DNA of 64,000 bases. Source: Knoxdaviesia capensis. Taxonomy: Eukaryota > Ascomycota > Sordariomycetes > Microascales > Gondwanamycetaceae. The DNA is taken from NCBI GenBank assembly GCA_001510575.1, contig LNGK01000006.1, positions 297,330 to 361,329 on the forward strand. The letters are read 5' to 3'. The notes under the pieces were generated by a model. It was not told the origin of the DNA. It did not search any database and saw nothing but the letters and a program-made list of their open reading frames with translations. The position numbers and the translations under genes were made by a program. The first letter of the stretch is position 1, and the number at the start of each line of letters is the position of its first letter. Of this stretch, positions 36,501 to 49,100 are shown one piece after another.

Positions 36501-36895
36501 ACCGATATCATCACCAAGCCTGCAGAGGGAGCCCGGAAAGAGGGAACAAAGGGTGCGCTGAAGGGAGTTGGAACCGGAATTGCCAACATGGTGGTGAAGC
36601 CCGCAAGTGGTAAGCATTCTCCTCTCCGCTTGTCCAATATCCGGACATCTTTAGAGAGCACAGCTTATACTAACACCCGTGGAACTTTCTAGCAACTTTC
36701 GGCCTGCTCGCATACCCCGCTCTCGGCGTGTACAAGTCGGCAAAGAAGTTCGACCGGAGAGGCATCGAAGAGGCTGTGTGCCGTGCGAAGATTGAGAGCT
36801 GCATGATGTTCAACGAGAAGGACGCCGGCGTCTCGGAGGATCAAGTTGTGGCCCGGTTCATTGAACTGAGCAAGACTCGGCCGCTGGGGAAGTGA
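33553..36895 (+). CDS. UDP-glucose:sterol glucosyltransferase (GT28/GT1-like)
   Basis: Eleven exons: 33553-33622, 33770-33934, 34034-34185, 34328-34776, 34850-35010, 35086-35346, 35413-35521, 35601-35954, 36021-36402, 36471-36609, 36693-36895. They sum to 814 aa with every phase consistent. It transfers glucose from UDP-glucose to membrane sterols. The N-terminal GT28 domain begins at about residue 70 with [26 protein letters not shown] and LLTWQGLGDVIND are also characteristic. The nucleotide-sugar site [12 protein letters not shown] lies near 431-442, followed by VPFFGDQPFWG. It lacks the GRAM and PH domains of Atg26, so it belongs to the shorter mould family. A long C-terminal region (about 575-814) carries [20 protein letters not shown] and [20 protein letters not shown], a Gly/Lys-rich tail usual in these proteins. 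Intron 3 (34186-34327) ends in telomere-like CCCTAA repeats. Confidence 0.93.
34260..34327 (+). repeat. Telomere-like repeats forming the 3' end of an intron
   Basis: The last part of intron 3 of the glucosyltransferase gene reads as spaced variants of CCCTAAA/CCCTAG/CTAACACC/CCCTAACG, then CATAG. Two CTAAC words within it are plausible branch points. Confidence 0.75.
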
Positions 36896-37359
36896 GCTGG
36901 AAGGCCAGCACTGAGTATTTGTCTTAAGAAAATGCAGCTATGTATGTCCAATACTTTTATCCCTTTTGATTTGAAGAAGTAGTCTGTGCTTTGTCGTTTC
37001 ATTTGCTCAACTGGTATTGTCCTGGATGTGGTTGTTGTTGACATCCCAGCCCTAACAGACCCGAGTGGAGAACCCTAACCCTGGTAAATCAAGACTAGCA
37101 TAGAAACTGACGACCATAATTTTTCTAGCCCTCAGAAGGCCAACTTCATGAACATCATCTCACATCCCATATCATTACACTATCCCGACAGCCCTGAGCC
37201 AAGCACTCCTCTTTGCCGTTCTTTGTATTTTCATGATCTTTGTACATCCTAGGGGCCCCGAATCATCATCGGTTACTATCGCGACCACCGAAGCAACTGT
37301 ATTTCTAGCTGCCACTCAGAATCCGCACGTGGTGCTGGATCCTGATCTATCGCGAGACG
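36896..37359. promoter_or_regulatory. Intergenic, glucosyltransferase 3' end to cyp8 promoter
   Basis: This 464-bp spacer between tandem plus-strand genes has no coding exon. CAGCCCTAACAG and AACCCTAACCCTGG (37071-37083) are telomere-like words about 280-290 nt upstream of the cyp8 start. Confidence 0.5.
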
Positions 37360-39285
37360 ATGGGAAAAGGTCAGTCCAGGCGCCCACTCACAACATACCA
37401 AGCATCCATATTCTAACCTGGTGTATCTTACTATGTAGGAACCGATAAGCTCTATGTACGTACCCCCGCGCCGACCGCGCCGTCCCCCAAACTCACGCCC
37501 ACCCCCGCGACGACCCTCGACCACTAACCCACCGTTTGCCCACAGATCACCCACAGCGAGTGGTCCTCCTCCGATGCCTTCTCCGCCAGTGGCGGCAACG
37601 CGGTTGCCGCGCGGTCACGTCCCGACGCCTCCTTCCGACGGCTGCCCTTCAACTTCTGCGCCGCGAGTCTCCAGCCGTTCAAGAACGCGGTGTGCACGGC
37701 CGACGGCACGATCTTCGACGTCGAGGTGATCGGCGCGTGGCTCGAGCGCCACGCCACGAACCCGGTGACGGGCGACGCGCTCAAAGCGAAGGACCTGATC
37801 AAACTCAACTTCACGCGCAACGATGCCGCCGCCGGGAGCGGCGCGCCCGCCGACCTGGTCGACCCGGTCACCTTCAAGGTGTTCACCGACAACACGCACA
37901 TCGTGGCCGTGCGCCACGGAACGTACGCGAACGTGTTCGCCTGGGACACCGTCGAGCGCATGAACATCAAGGCGAAGATGTGGCGGGATCTGCTGGACGA
38001 CGCCGAGTTCTCGCGCGCCGACATCATCACCCTGCAGGACCCGCACCACACCGCCGGGCGCGATCTGAGCAAGTTCAAGTACCTGCAGGACGGCCAGGAG
38101 GCGCTGCTGACGCCCGAGCAGGAGCGCGAGCGGCTGGAGGGCAACGTCAATATTGATGCGCTGGGCCGCATCGGCGATAAGGTGCTGCGGGCGAAGGCGG
38201 CGGTCGAGCGGGCGCGGCGCGAGCGCGAAGCCGGCGCCGACATCAACAAGCTCAGCACGTCGACAGCCCTGGCGAAGACCGGCGCCTCCAAATCCACTGC
38301 GCTGTCCCGCACCTCCGCGGCCACCGCCGCTGCCGTGGCGGGAACGAAACGGAAGCCCGCGCCGGCCAACGCGGCCGTCTACACCACGGGCAAAGCCGCC
38401 GCCAGCTTCACCAGCACGGGGCTGACGCCGTCGACCAGCGGCGAGCGCGCGCTGCTCACCGACGAAGAGTTCATGCTGCAGCCGAAGCGCGTGAAGATCA
38501 AGGGCTACGCGCGCCTGGAAACCAACCTGGGCGACCTCACGCTGGAGCTGCACACCGAGACGGCCCCGCGCGCGGTGTGGAACTTCACGCGGCTCGCGCA
38601 GCGCGGCTACTACCGCGGCGTGGCCTTCCACCGCAACATCCCCAACTTCATGATCCAGGGCGGCGACCCCGCGGGCACCGGCCGCGGCGGCGAGAGCGTG
38701 TGGGGCAAGCCGTTCGCCGACGAGCTGGACGGCCCGCACACGCACGCGGCGCGCGGCGTGCTCAGCATGGCCAACAAGGGCCGCAACTCCAACTCGTCGC
38801 AGTTCTTCCTGACCTACCGCGCCGTCGCCCACCTCGACCGCAAGCACACCGTCTTCGGCCGCGTCGTCGCCGGCGCCGACGTGCTCGACCGCATGGAGGC
38901 CGTGCCGACCGACGGCTCCGACCGCCCCCTCAACAAAATCGTCATCAAGGACGTCGTGGTCTTCGTCGACCCGTTTGCCGAGTTCATGAAGGAGCACAAC
39001 ACCCAGCTCGCGGCCGATGCCGAGCAGGAGGAGATCCGCAGGCTCGGCGGCACTGAGGATGATCGGACTACCTGGACTGGCCGCCGCATTGCCGGCCCGG
39101 GCGGGGCGGGTGCGGCAGCCGGCGCGGCGGGCTCAGTAGGGAAGTTCTTGAAAGCGGCCATGGCGTCGTCCAAAGCGGATGCATCGGAGCCACCGGACGC
39201 TGAGCCGGAGGCGGATGCGTGGGTTGAGCCAGTCAAGAAGAAGATGAAAGGCAGCGGGGGGTTTGGCAACTTTGATAACTGGTAA
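37360..39285 (+). CDS. cyp8: Cyclophilin with U-box, peptidyl-prolyl isomerase-like 2
   Basis: Three exons (37360-37369, 37439-37455, 37546-39285) give 588 aa. The first two coding exons are only 10 and 17 nt, encoding MGKGTDKLY, and are supported by the family's MGKGTDK...ITHSEW start and matching phases. A U-box (about 45-110; FNFCAASLQPF, FDVEVIGAWLERHATNPVTG) indicates ubiquitin-ligase activity. The cyclophilin domain (about 329-485) has FHRNIPNFMIQGGD, SQFFLTYR and HTVFGRVVAG. The active-site arginine of FHR and the FMIQ motif are kept. The usual tryptophan near the cyclosporin pocket is replaced in HLDRKH, as is common in this subfamily. A charged/Ala-rich linker joins the two domains. 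PPIL2 relatives (human CYP60) associate with the spliceosome. The gene is GC-rich, which produces long spurious frames on the other strand. Confidence 0.94.
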
Positions 39286-39784
39286 ATGTCTAGATACGAA
39301 TTTATACCCCTAATGGCTTTACGCGCCACATCACCCAAGTTCCGTGACCTTCTATGCTATGCAACCGTCCGTAAGCCTGGGATATGGGGCTTGGATCGCG
39401 ATTTAGTCCCACTGTTTCCCCTCAGGACTGACCATACACGCACATTCACGCGGAACACGAGCACACCCAACACCACTGAAAGAGAAATATTGTGAGAAAA
39501 TTCTAGTATAAAGGAATATAAACGAAAATCAAGGGGCACGCTGGCAAATAGGAAACGAAATGAAAAGCAAATGAAAATGCAAACCCAAAAAGGAGGTTGT
39601 TTGGTATCAAAACAGGTATATAATCCTCGGTGAGAGTTAGGGGGCGTTAATCCATCATAGAGTAAAGTTCATCAAAGTATGAAGCTCTGCAGCTCATACA
39701 CCGCAAAAGTAGATGCGGGAAAGCGGCATAGGAAAGTTTTAAGAGAACAAGGGAAAATCCAAAAAGAAAAACCAGAAGATACAA
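39286..39784. other. Convergent 3' region, cyp8 and Zn2Cys6 genes
   Basis: About 500 bp lie between facing stop codons. The sequence is A-rich with no coding exon, and fits two 3' UTRs. Confidence 0.6.
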
Positions 39785-41948
39785 TTAGAAACGCATGAAG
39801 AGCAAGTCCTCGTTCATCGACTCGGGGACATCCAGCTCCCCGAGTTGAGCCCATGGAGATGTAACATCTTTTTGGGCGAGCATCCGCGAAATAGCCAGTG
39901 CTTGTGGCACCGAGTTTTCGCTGAAGATGGCGTTGAGACGGCCCAGCACGTACTGCTTAATTTCCTCGGTACAGGAAGAGGAAACGCCAAGCAGATACAG
40001 TGGCCACATAATGGTGCTCCGAGCAGAAGCTAGAGTCATAAAGCGACTCGATCCCTCATCCTCGGATGTAAGCTTCTCTTCACCATCGGACTGCAGCTCA
40101 GCGGGGCTTCCGGGTGTATGCGGAAACAAAGAAGCGAATATGGACGAGGCTGTGGACGACGACGACGAAGAAGAAGCAGCAGGGGACGGATATCTGGACA
40201 TAGACGACGACACCACCTGGTAAGGAGGATTTTTCGCGATGACCAATGCAATTGGCGGCTCGCGAGAGTCGGGCTTGAAATCGGATCGGCAAGGCCGCCA
40301 CGAAACAGCACCGAAATGTTGCGGGATACTGGACAAAATAGCGTCTCTCATATAGTCCAGGCGGGTCTTTGCACGGACGAAGTGAGCGCGATGGTCGAAG
40401 GGGATGTCCAGGAAGAAGCGTTCCTGGAAGCTCTTGAAGAGCTCACCAAGGATAGTCTCCTGAACAAGCATACGGGCTGATCGTAGACTGTTCCAGGCAG
40501 TCGCATAGGCCAGGCCCTGGTAGGCATGGCACTTGTCTCCGTAGACCGAGGCATTTGTCGGCGGGCTGATGTAGACAGTGCGGTAGTCCCAATCCGGGGG
40601 GAGGTCGGCAACCAGAGTGGAAAAATCATCCTCAATAGAGTGGAGAGTGGCGACAATGTCGTCGACTTCGCGGATGACTCCGCATCGGATATCGTATCGG
40701 ACCTGGAGAATCTTGTACACCAACGATGAGATGCGCCAAGAGGGATCGTTCTGGCCCAGAAGCATGCCGAGATGGCTTCGGAGTTCGATGAGACTTTGTG
40801 GCATGGACATATCGTGCTGGATACAGCTGAGCATAATGGTTTCACACAACATAAGGAACATACGCACGCCAGCACGAGTCTGGAACTGTTCGCGACCGCG
40901 GAGTTTGGCAAGAGTGGCCGCACCGTTCATGTGTTCTTGCCATGCGCGCATGGTTTGGTGGGTGCGACCAGTCAACATTTCATAGGTACCCAGGATGAGA
41001 ACAGCCAGCAAAGTGGTGTCTTTGACAGCTTCAGTGGGACTCTTGAGCGCCTCGTTGGTGAGCCGGAGGGCGGTTCCGTAGCTACGTCGCGCCCAGTCCA
41101 TCATCTCAGTGCTCTTGGTAAGACTGGAAAGACCGGCAAGACCAACAGCAGTCATGCTAGCAAGAACAGCATCGATCTGGCGGTCGGGAACGCCGTTGAG
41201 AGGCTTCCAGATCTCGTATACGTAGTCGTAGCTTTGATGGCAAGCATTGCCGCCTCCACTAACATATCGGGCGAAGAAGAAAGCTGTGCCCTGCTCCTGG
41301 AATGAAGGCGAAATCCGGTAGTAGAGAGTGCTTGAGGGGGTCGATGGCCATGTGCCGTCTTCCGACGAGGGTAAGAGGTTATCCTCTTGTTTTACGGGAG
41401 ACTTCTGGAAGGACGGTGGCTCCGGCGTGACAATGACGCTGGGAGTAGTCGGTAGGGGTGAAAATGCGCTAGCGGAGAGAATCGGCGTGCTAGAAGATGA
41501 GGATAGAGAGAAAGTGCTGAACAGAGCACCGTCAGGTTGGAAGGAGGAGAAGGTGGTTGTTGGAACCGAGAGGGTGGAGCCAAAGCTGGCGGAGGTGGAA
41601 ATCGGCGTCTCGAAGCTGTCGAGAAACGACAGAGAGACAGCAGATCTTGGAGACGGAACCAGAGGAGAAATGCCGCGTTTACGGGCGGGCTTGCGGGCGC
41701 GGGACTTGGTCGCTTTGTAAATGACGTGAGAACTCTCATCGCGGAACATGAGATCCACGAGATTACGATAACCAGGGCATTTCTGGTTTCGCTTGTCACA
41801 CTGGCCACAGGCCGGCTCCTTTTGATCGCACTGTTTTCATTGTTAGACATGATCGCCAAGGTGATTCGGTAGTAGTATGCCCTCTTACCTTGATCTTTCG
41901 CTCGCGGCAGCCAGAGCACCCCTTAGAAGGCTTGCCACAGTAAACCAT
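39785..41948 (-). CDS. Zn2Cys6 fungal transcription factor (Fungal_trans_2-like)
   Basis: Two exons (41948-41889, 41830-39785) with a 58-bp intron inside the zinc cluster give 701 aa. The cluster is C11-x2-C14-x6-C21-x6-C28-x2-C31-x6-C38 (GCSGCRERKIK joined to CDQKEPACGQC), a canonical Gal4-type binuclear zinc DNA-binding domain. A basic stretch (KATKSRARKPARKR) follows and may be a nuclear signal. A Ser/Thr/Pro-rich linker (about 80-190) leads to a long helical domain with TLLAVLILGTYEMLTGR and AWQEHMNGAATLAKLRGREQF, typical of the Fungal_trans_2 regulatory domain. The C-terminal part is Ser-rich then helical. The target genes are unknown and no neighbouring biosynthetic cluster suggests a pathway-specific role. 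The upstream region is very long (nearest divergent gene 15.7 kb away). Confidence 0.92.
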
Positions 41949-43600
41949 GATTGCTGATGGGATCACGGGTTACAGGAGGATGGTCGAGTATATAGATATG
42001 ATGGATGGATGAGTGAGACAACGTTTGACGATACAGTAGGAAAGGAAAAGAGGAAAAGCCGAAGTTAGAGAGTCGGGAGCATGATTCTTCGACAATAAGT
42101 GAGATGTATGTGGAGAGGAATATAAAAAAAAACGAGCTGGTTTAGCTGATTGAGGCTTCGGGGTATGTCAAAGTTGAAACAGGTTTTCGGGTATTATCCT
42201 CAGTGGCATTTATATCAGTAGAAGTCTGGTCGGTTCAGGGGTCTTGGGTGGAAGGCGGCACGACGAAGACGATTGGAACTATGCTTATTTGACGTCTGAC
42301 AGGTTTACTAGAAAGGCGGGCGCGGCAATTTACTCGCAAACAGTGGCAATATATGGCATGCATTCGGAGGAAGCTGACACAGAGCACAGTTGAGCAAAAG
42401 ACAGGTAGCGAGCGACGATTATATAGAGCAGCGAGTGAAGTAGAGGAGACGATATGAAGCGACAGTAAGTTGGGAGATGGGGAAGAAAAGAAAGAGGCGC
42501 GTGTATTGCCGAAGAAACAAAAGGAGAACAGAGAGTCAGCGAGTGAAGAGAAGAAGAAGGAGACGGACGAGAAGATAGTGATGTTTGGGGTTAGACCCTG
42601 TTATATTCAGGATGGGGTGATATATGGAAAGCGACAATGACGAAGAGGAACAGAGGAGGGGTGGAAGTGGTTGTTATAGAATCTCCGACTGTGTGTGTAG
42701 GAGGAAAGAGAAAGGAAGATGAAGATCGCGGAACTCGCAGCCAGAAAACTGGGAGAGCTGGCCCGAGACCCCTGAGGAAAGAAGAACCCCCCCAAAAAAT
42801 AGCGTGGGTCAGAGCTGAATATTTGAAATATGCGAAAGACAAATGATGAGAATGGAAAATGTTTTTCAGCAGAGGGATGAAGGGAAGTTATATATTAACG
42901 AAGGAAAAGAGAGAGAGAAGGAGGGAGAGGGAGAGGAACAGTTCAAGATGCACGATGACTGGTAAATAAGGCGCAGAGAGGAAAAAGAGTCACCCGGGAT
43001 GAAGAGTGACAGAGAAATGGAAGAGAAGAGAAAACGGAAGAAGATTACTGAAGGTCGAGGGCAGGAGCGACCGAAAGAAAAGGCGAGGAAGGAGAAGCTC
43101 GAAAACGGGAAGGAGAGATCAAGGATCTTGTATCAGATTAAGACGAATGAATGAAAGAGGAAGTGACGATCATAAAACGAGAAAGTGCGACCGTCGGCGA
43201 CTCTCTGCTGAGACTAGGCAGTTGCCAAAGAAATAAGTTCGTGTAAGAGGAGATGAAGGCAGGCAGTATTCAAATAAAAATAACAGAACTGAAAACTGAC
43301 AGGAGGAACGCGAGTAGAGAAAGATAAATGACCCCGTTCAGCAGCAAGCGGACTAGCCTGGGAGTGAGTTGTGGTGGTGGTGGTGGTGGTGGTGGTGGTG
43401 GTGGTGGAGGAGTGTGCTGTAGGTAATTGAAAAGGGGGGGAAAGAGGTGTGTGTGTTGTGTGTGGGAGAAGGGAAAGCACGACCCATGTGTAAAGGTTCC
43501 TTCCTAGACCGAGAAGGGGAAAGCAGCAGCGCAGAACGAGGAACGGCGAGGGGGAAGCGTCGACCATAAATATTGGCAAGAACCTGAAAGTAGTTCAGCT
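41949..43600 (-). promoter_or_regulatory. Upstream region of the Zn2Cys6 gene, pyrimidine-rich on its coding strand
   Basis: The plus strand is strongly purine-rich (GA/AG tracts) from about 42400 to 43500, so the minus strand is C/T-rich in the sense of the regulator gene. This matches the leader composition of other genes in the window. It contains a (GTG)n microsatellite at 43371-43408. No coding exon is supported. Confidence 0.5.
43371..43408. repeat. (GTG)n trinucleotide microsatellite
   Basis: About twelve uninterrupted GTG/GGT units, (CAC)n on the strand of the Zn2Cys6 gene, lie about 1.4 kb upstream of its ATG. Confidence 0.85.
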
Positions 43601-46600
43601 TCTACGATCGCATGTTGCAGGAAATGGTCCAGCCCAGGCAGGGTCCGGGAAGGGGCGACCGGCACACGGTCTAACAGCTGCGCTCCGCTCCTTCTTTGCT
43701 TTTTCCAGCCAATATTGAGTGCATTTAGTAGCGAAGGCAAGTGCTCATTCTCTCGCCTAAGATTCTCTTCCACTGATACCAGCGTGTTTGGGCAGGAAGG
43801 AGACAACGCTTCTGGGCCCTCCTCTCCATCTATCTCTGTCTCTTCCATTCTTCTCTGTTCTTCTCCGGAGTTCTCTATACATATGTCTCTCAGTCTCAAT
43901 ATACCTTCATCAACAAGAATACACCCTCTTCCTTTTTCTCTCTGAATTCTTCACATCTGCTGTTATATACCAAGTATCAATGCCGGATCCTTTTTCACAC
44001 TCATTTAGCACTCCCACCGAAGACAACCCCCATCGAAAGAAAAGACGAGGGGGGGCGTGTCTGTAAAGATCTCTTTGCATACTCCCTCATACAGCCCAGT
44101 CTCTGGCTGCGCCCCGGCTACATCAGAGACAACATCAACCCAAGCCAAGGGCCCTAAGATGCTGGGACGAGATGCGATTGGCTCGTTTCTCCCCCCTCAT
44201 CCCCCTTCCCCCCCGTCTGTGATGAACGAAAAATAACTGCAAAAAATATCGGCAGGGCAGAACTTGGACGCCGGAGAGATCAGATGGAGGGGAAAAACGG
44301 AAGAGCCAGAGACGCGCGCTGAAACGTCTGCGATGGCTTCACCAGTAGGTTGGCCTTCGGTAGGAGGAATACGGGATTCGTCTCCATCATCACCCTCTGG
44401 ACTGACTAAACTGAGCGTATACGTACGTATATCCTCAGACTCGATCTCGGGGTCCTATGCCAGGGCTCTCATCCACTGTGCTCCGTTGTGCCACACCGCG
44501 CAGGTCCTTATCATTGAGTTAAGCGAGACTCTTACTCGCATGCTCCGCCATAGCATTTGGAGGGGGTTGTAGTTCAGCCTCTTATAAGTTCCATGCAACT
44601 GTTCGCTCGCTAACAGCTTGTTGCTCACGTTACAGTGAGCTTTTTTTTTTGTCAAGTATCTCCGACACTTCTCATCTTCGGGCATTTCCAGAGCATCCCC
44701 TTGCAATCCTCGACCCTACTGTCCCTTCAGCATGTTTTGGGCTAGCTTCTGCCCCGAGCGTAGCAGTGCAGACAACACGAAAGTGATGGACGAGACGATG
44801 CAGTCGAGTTCTACTCTTGGCCTGGAACCGAACAGATGGTGAACGGACACACTTCAGCTCCGATGCACAGAGATGTTGATATACGAATCAATGCGACACT
44901 GAACAGACAGTTTTTTACTGTTGAGTGCAGACAGCCATATTTGTTGGCTAGATTCTGAGTTAGTTGAAGCAAAAGAGAGCATAATGCGTGCCTGGAGACA
45001 GACAGAAAAAAACATCTCCATTGCACCGACGTGTCTGTGCCCTTGCGCGGCTCAATACCCATACACCCCCATACTCCATCAGCCCGCGCACCACGTTACT
45101 TACCGCTGCACGAAATAACAGACCCGGGCAGACGAGAATATCGAGCAGCAGTGGGAACTGGCAGAGGAAAAGGGCGTGTGAGACAGAGGCGAGACCGTTC
45201 GTTCTTACCCTCTTGGTGGACAGCCAGGATGTTCTTCTGTTGAATCTCAACTTCTTCAGCCGCTGGCCCCGCCCTCGCCGGTATTGAGAAGTTCAGGATG
45301 CTCTGGCCCATGCAAGAATCAAAATTGTGCACTAACAGGGCTTTAATGCTAATAATCAGACACGCAGCAAGCCAGATTCGAGTCTGGTCTTTTCATTGTG
45401 GTAAGTAAAGGCCAACTTGTTGGTTAAGCTGTAGAAGCCAGCCATCAAATCACCTCTACAATCAAATTCACAACAAGTTTTTGGTTCGTGATTCCGCGGG
45501 TGGCAGACAGCCAGACACCGAAAGACATCAATCACACAGGGGTTTGATTAATATTCCCAGATAGCGATTCGAACCTTTTCCAGCCCTCAGCGTTTACGGT
45601 GTCGCGAAAGCGAACGAATCGTCCTTCACGGAAATGGGACGCCAACTCCAGCCAATCCCAGAAAGTCGGTCAACGTTACCCCCCATCAATACCTCCATCA
45701 TGACATGATCGGACTATAAGGGTGACAATATTTACATACTTACACACTTATACACACCAATGCAGATCATCCAATGGTTCACCTGGGCTAGTTCAAAGCT
45801 GCCAGCGTGGTGGGTGGTGGGTGGAGTCGATGAAGTCAACCCTGTGCTTATGGAGAGACACGTAAAGGCCAGAAACAAGAATACGTGCGGCTGTTCGTTG
45901 CTGACTTGGAGTCTACCAATAATCACACAGGTCTCGCTTCTTATGGCGGTTGTCAGTTCGCGATCTTTGGATGTTCGACTCCTCCTCATTTAATCGCCGT
46001 TACAAGGCATAAAAAGCTGTCGGGTATCGAGCCAAAGCAAACGACTGGTCCATGTGCTCCTATTCCGCGCCACAGGCACAGATTGCAATCGCGACAGCTT
46101 CACACGGTCCAACGCATAATCAAATGCTAAACCCCCTCCACCATTGCATTCCTAAACTCATTATATTGACCAACCTCTGGCCAACAAGCCTAACCCGAAT
46201 ACTCAGTCTTGAAAGAGACTATCCCGAGCACAGCCGCTGATTTGTTTAGACCAGCAGATATTGAAAGCGACAGATTTGTCTGGTAACACCCGCCGCCTCT
46301 GCGCTGTTTTGACCTTCTGAAAGCTCTTGTGGTGGAAAAGGGGAAGCAGACGTTGGGCACACAAAAACTGTTGCCGAATCCCTGGGTCCGGACCAATTTT
46401 GTGTGTGGGCAAAGAGCAAAGAACCTAAATCCGCCCCCGGTTTTCCAGCAGGGATTTTCCCCTTCCAATTACCTACCACTGGCACAATTGGCAGATCCTT
46501 GGAAGCGGAATCACCTCCGCTCTTGCAGGCATTTGCCGCCAGGTAAATTAAAGTCTCCTTGAAAGGCATTCCCTGATCCTTCAAGCGCCGAAAATTCTCA

Positions 46601-49100
46601 TCACCTTGTCGGAGGGTCTCTGAGTCCCAGCAAGCAAACGTCTTCCACTTGATATGGGATCCTGCGATGGGCCATTTGCCCCTACCTTCGTCTCCAATGT
46701 CGAGCCAAGCCCGAAATCGCCAACGACGCTTGCCTAACCTATCAACCTGGCACAAAAACACGAAGTGGCTTTTCTCAGCCTTGAATATATGGAGCCTAGA
46801 TCAGTGGGAACACCGCAGCCCGAGATGAGTTTTATTTCCCGATTAGGACATAAAAAAAAAGATTCATAGGGCTAAGTGAACTAAACGAACAAACAGCTCA
46901 TCCATCTTGTGCTTTCCAGTTAACAACGTCTCTCTGCACTCTCGTTTTCCTTTTTCTTCTCCGCTCTCTTTTCTTAGTCGACGGTACTAGCGAGAAAGCG
47001 AGGCTGCACATTTGACTCACTGTGGTGAGACCAGCCGAGAGTGCCAGGCTTCAACCAATGGAAGCCCAATTGGAACGGATTCCTGGGAGGTGTCGAGTGT
47101 TCGACTGGCCTGTGCGAGCGGCACACACACGCACACCACATGCGCCGCCAGCCACGGAATGTGTCTAAAAGCTCGTGAAGAGGTCGATGGCCAATGGCTG
47201 TACCGGCCACCGATAGAGCGGTAAGTGCCAGCACAAAAAGAAAAACAAAAAGAAAAACCCTCTCTCGGGATGGTGTCTTTCAATTTCCGTGGCCAGTTTG
47301 CCCCAAGATCTCCACAACTCAGTCTTATGGTCGGGGTTTTGTCTTCTCCCTTCGGGCTCAGGGCGTCAATCTGCTGAGACACCAAAAGATGTCATCCCCT
47401 CCTCACCACCGTCACATACAGGTCGAAGCCATCAACTGGAGACAGGTGGCTTGGACTCCACCGTCCCTGCGATAAAGTGAACAAAAATCCCCAAAATTAC
47501 TGTCATCGAAAGGAAGGCAAAGCTTTGATGTTCGGGAACGGCAAATCTTCCGGGTGAGATGGCGCGAGAGAGGAAAGTTTCATCCCAAGAAAGAAACACA
47601 GACACACCCAGCCAAAGAAAACCTGGTGTGTGGATCAGAAGACTCACTTGCAGCTCCACAGCGTCCGAAAGAATGCCTTGCCTGGAGTACCCAAGGGACC
47701 GGCGTTGGGCTGTTTTTGGGGGTAATTGTTTGACAGCTTCCGACTGGACGGTGGATCGACGCGCATAGGGTTTGGTTCTTTGGGGGGTCAAAGAAAAAAA
47801 AAGAAAAAAAAAACCAGAAGAAGAAGAAGAAAAAGAAAGCCGTCCAGAACCAAATCCATCATTCCAGACAGACCCGTTGGCGGCGTCTTGCCACGACACC
47901 GCTCTTTATCCATGCTGGCAGCACAGCCCTGTCCTGTCTCTGCGTTTTCCGGGGACACAACCTTTTTTTTTTTTTGCAGGGCCGAAAAAAACAACTGCAA
48001 TATGCTGGCATCCGTGTGTCCCGTGAGCCGTCAAACAACGCGGAATTAAGATGGTGAGCACACAGAAACAGATGAAAGAGCAGCATCTTTGTTTGGGTGG
48101 GTGTGGTCGTCCAGCTGCCTCCGGGTGGCTGAAGCGTTCTTACTGCGATTTAATGAAGAGGGCTGTGGAGGTTTTTTTTGGGGGGAGGTGGCAGGCACCC
48201 GCGGGGCAGTGCTGCGTGTACAGGTCCCTTCTTTGCCTATGGAATATGAGATGGTCTGTCCACCGTGTCGACAGTTCCATCTCTCTCGTGTGCGCTTGGA
48301 GCCAGACATTTGGTGGGTCTGGTGCGGTCAAGGGTTGGTCACGGAGGATCCAGTCCGTTCTGGCTTCGTGCTTTCTCATCGCCCCAACTGACCCCGACTT
48401 CTCTAGGAGTGGAACGGACGAGGAGGAGGAGGAGGAATTACGAGAAGCCTGGAGATGGAGAGGTGCTGTACTGGCTCAGCCTTAGCTTCAACTCTCCCCA
48501 TCTCACGAGGTTATTCTTTGTGCGTGCATCGCCAGGCTGCCAGCAGAACAGAAGATGGTGTCTGTCTGAGACACACAGAGCATACGATGTGCCGTGATTG
48601 ATCTATTTTGGCAGGAAACCACCACCCCTCTCTGTCCATTGTCCACAGGCCGGACCTACACTGCCCATTTCCCGCCCTCCATCAGGTGCCATAGAGAGGC
48701 CGAGCCGCCATGGTGGAGCTGAGAGTGAAACAGAGTCGTGAGGGAGAACAGGTGGGAGAAGGGTGGGTTGGATGGGGAGCTGCAGGGCTACCGGAGATAC
48801 AGGAAGTGCGGAATGAAGAATGCAGTGAGAGAGCGGCCTGTGGTGGTATATCGCACCAATACTTTTGTTGTTTTCAGAAATACTGCACTGCACATGGGTC
48901 TGAGAGTGTGTGTATGGAAATATCAAGTGGTACGGTGCTGGCGAGCGGATAAGGATGGAGAGAGAAGAGAAGGGGAAAGAGGATGGCCCAGGGTTCAGTT
49001 GTCTGGTCTGTGCTGGGGTCCGTGTTGAGGGTGGGTGGGTTTTGGTGTCTGTCTATCCGTCGGTATCTTTCGCTCGTTTCTTTCCGGTGAGTAAGTAAGA
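43601..49100. other. Intergenic, no supported gene
   Basis: Short overlapping frames only. The longest minus-strand frame (46246-46761, 171 codons) has no recognised domain and no splice context. A CT-rich plus-strand stretch at 43735-43990 resembles a leader but is not followed by a coding exon. A T11 run lies at 47964-47974. Confidence 0.45.

Noticed and set aside
37615..38997. 460-codon minus-strand frame opposite cyp8
   Set aside because: Antisense shadow of GC-rich cyp8 exon 3, with no recognisable domain.
43735..43990. CT-rich plus-strand stretch that looks like a gene leader
   Set aside because: No coding exon follows within several kilobases, so no gene is claimed.
45385..45410. GCCAGATTCGAGTCTGGTC, resembling a tRNA T-arm
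   Set aside because: The loop is 6 or 8 nt rather than 7, and no acceptor, D or anticodon arms fit around it.
46246..46761. 171-codon minus-strand frame with a somewhat protein-like middle
   Set aside because: No family recognised, no splice or leader context, and overlapping frames of similar size occur around it.
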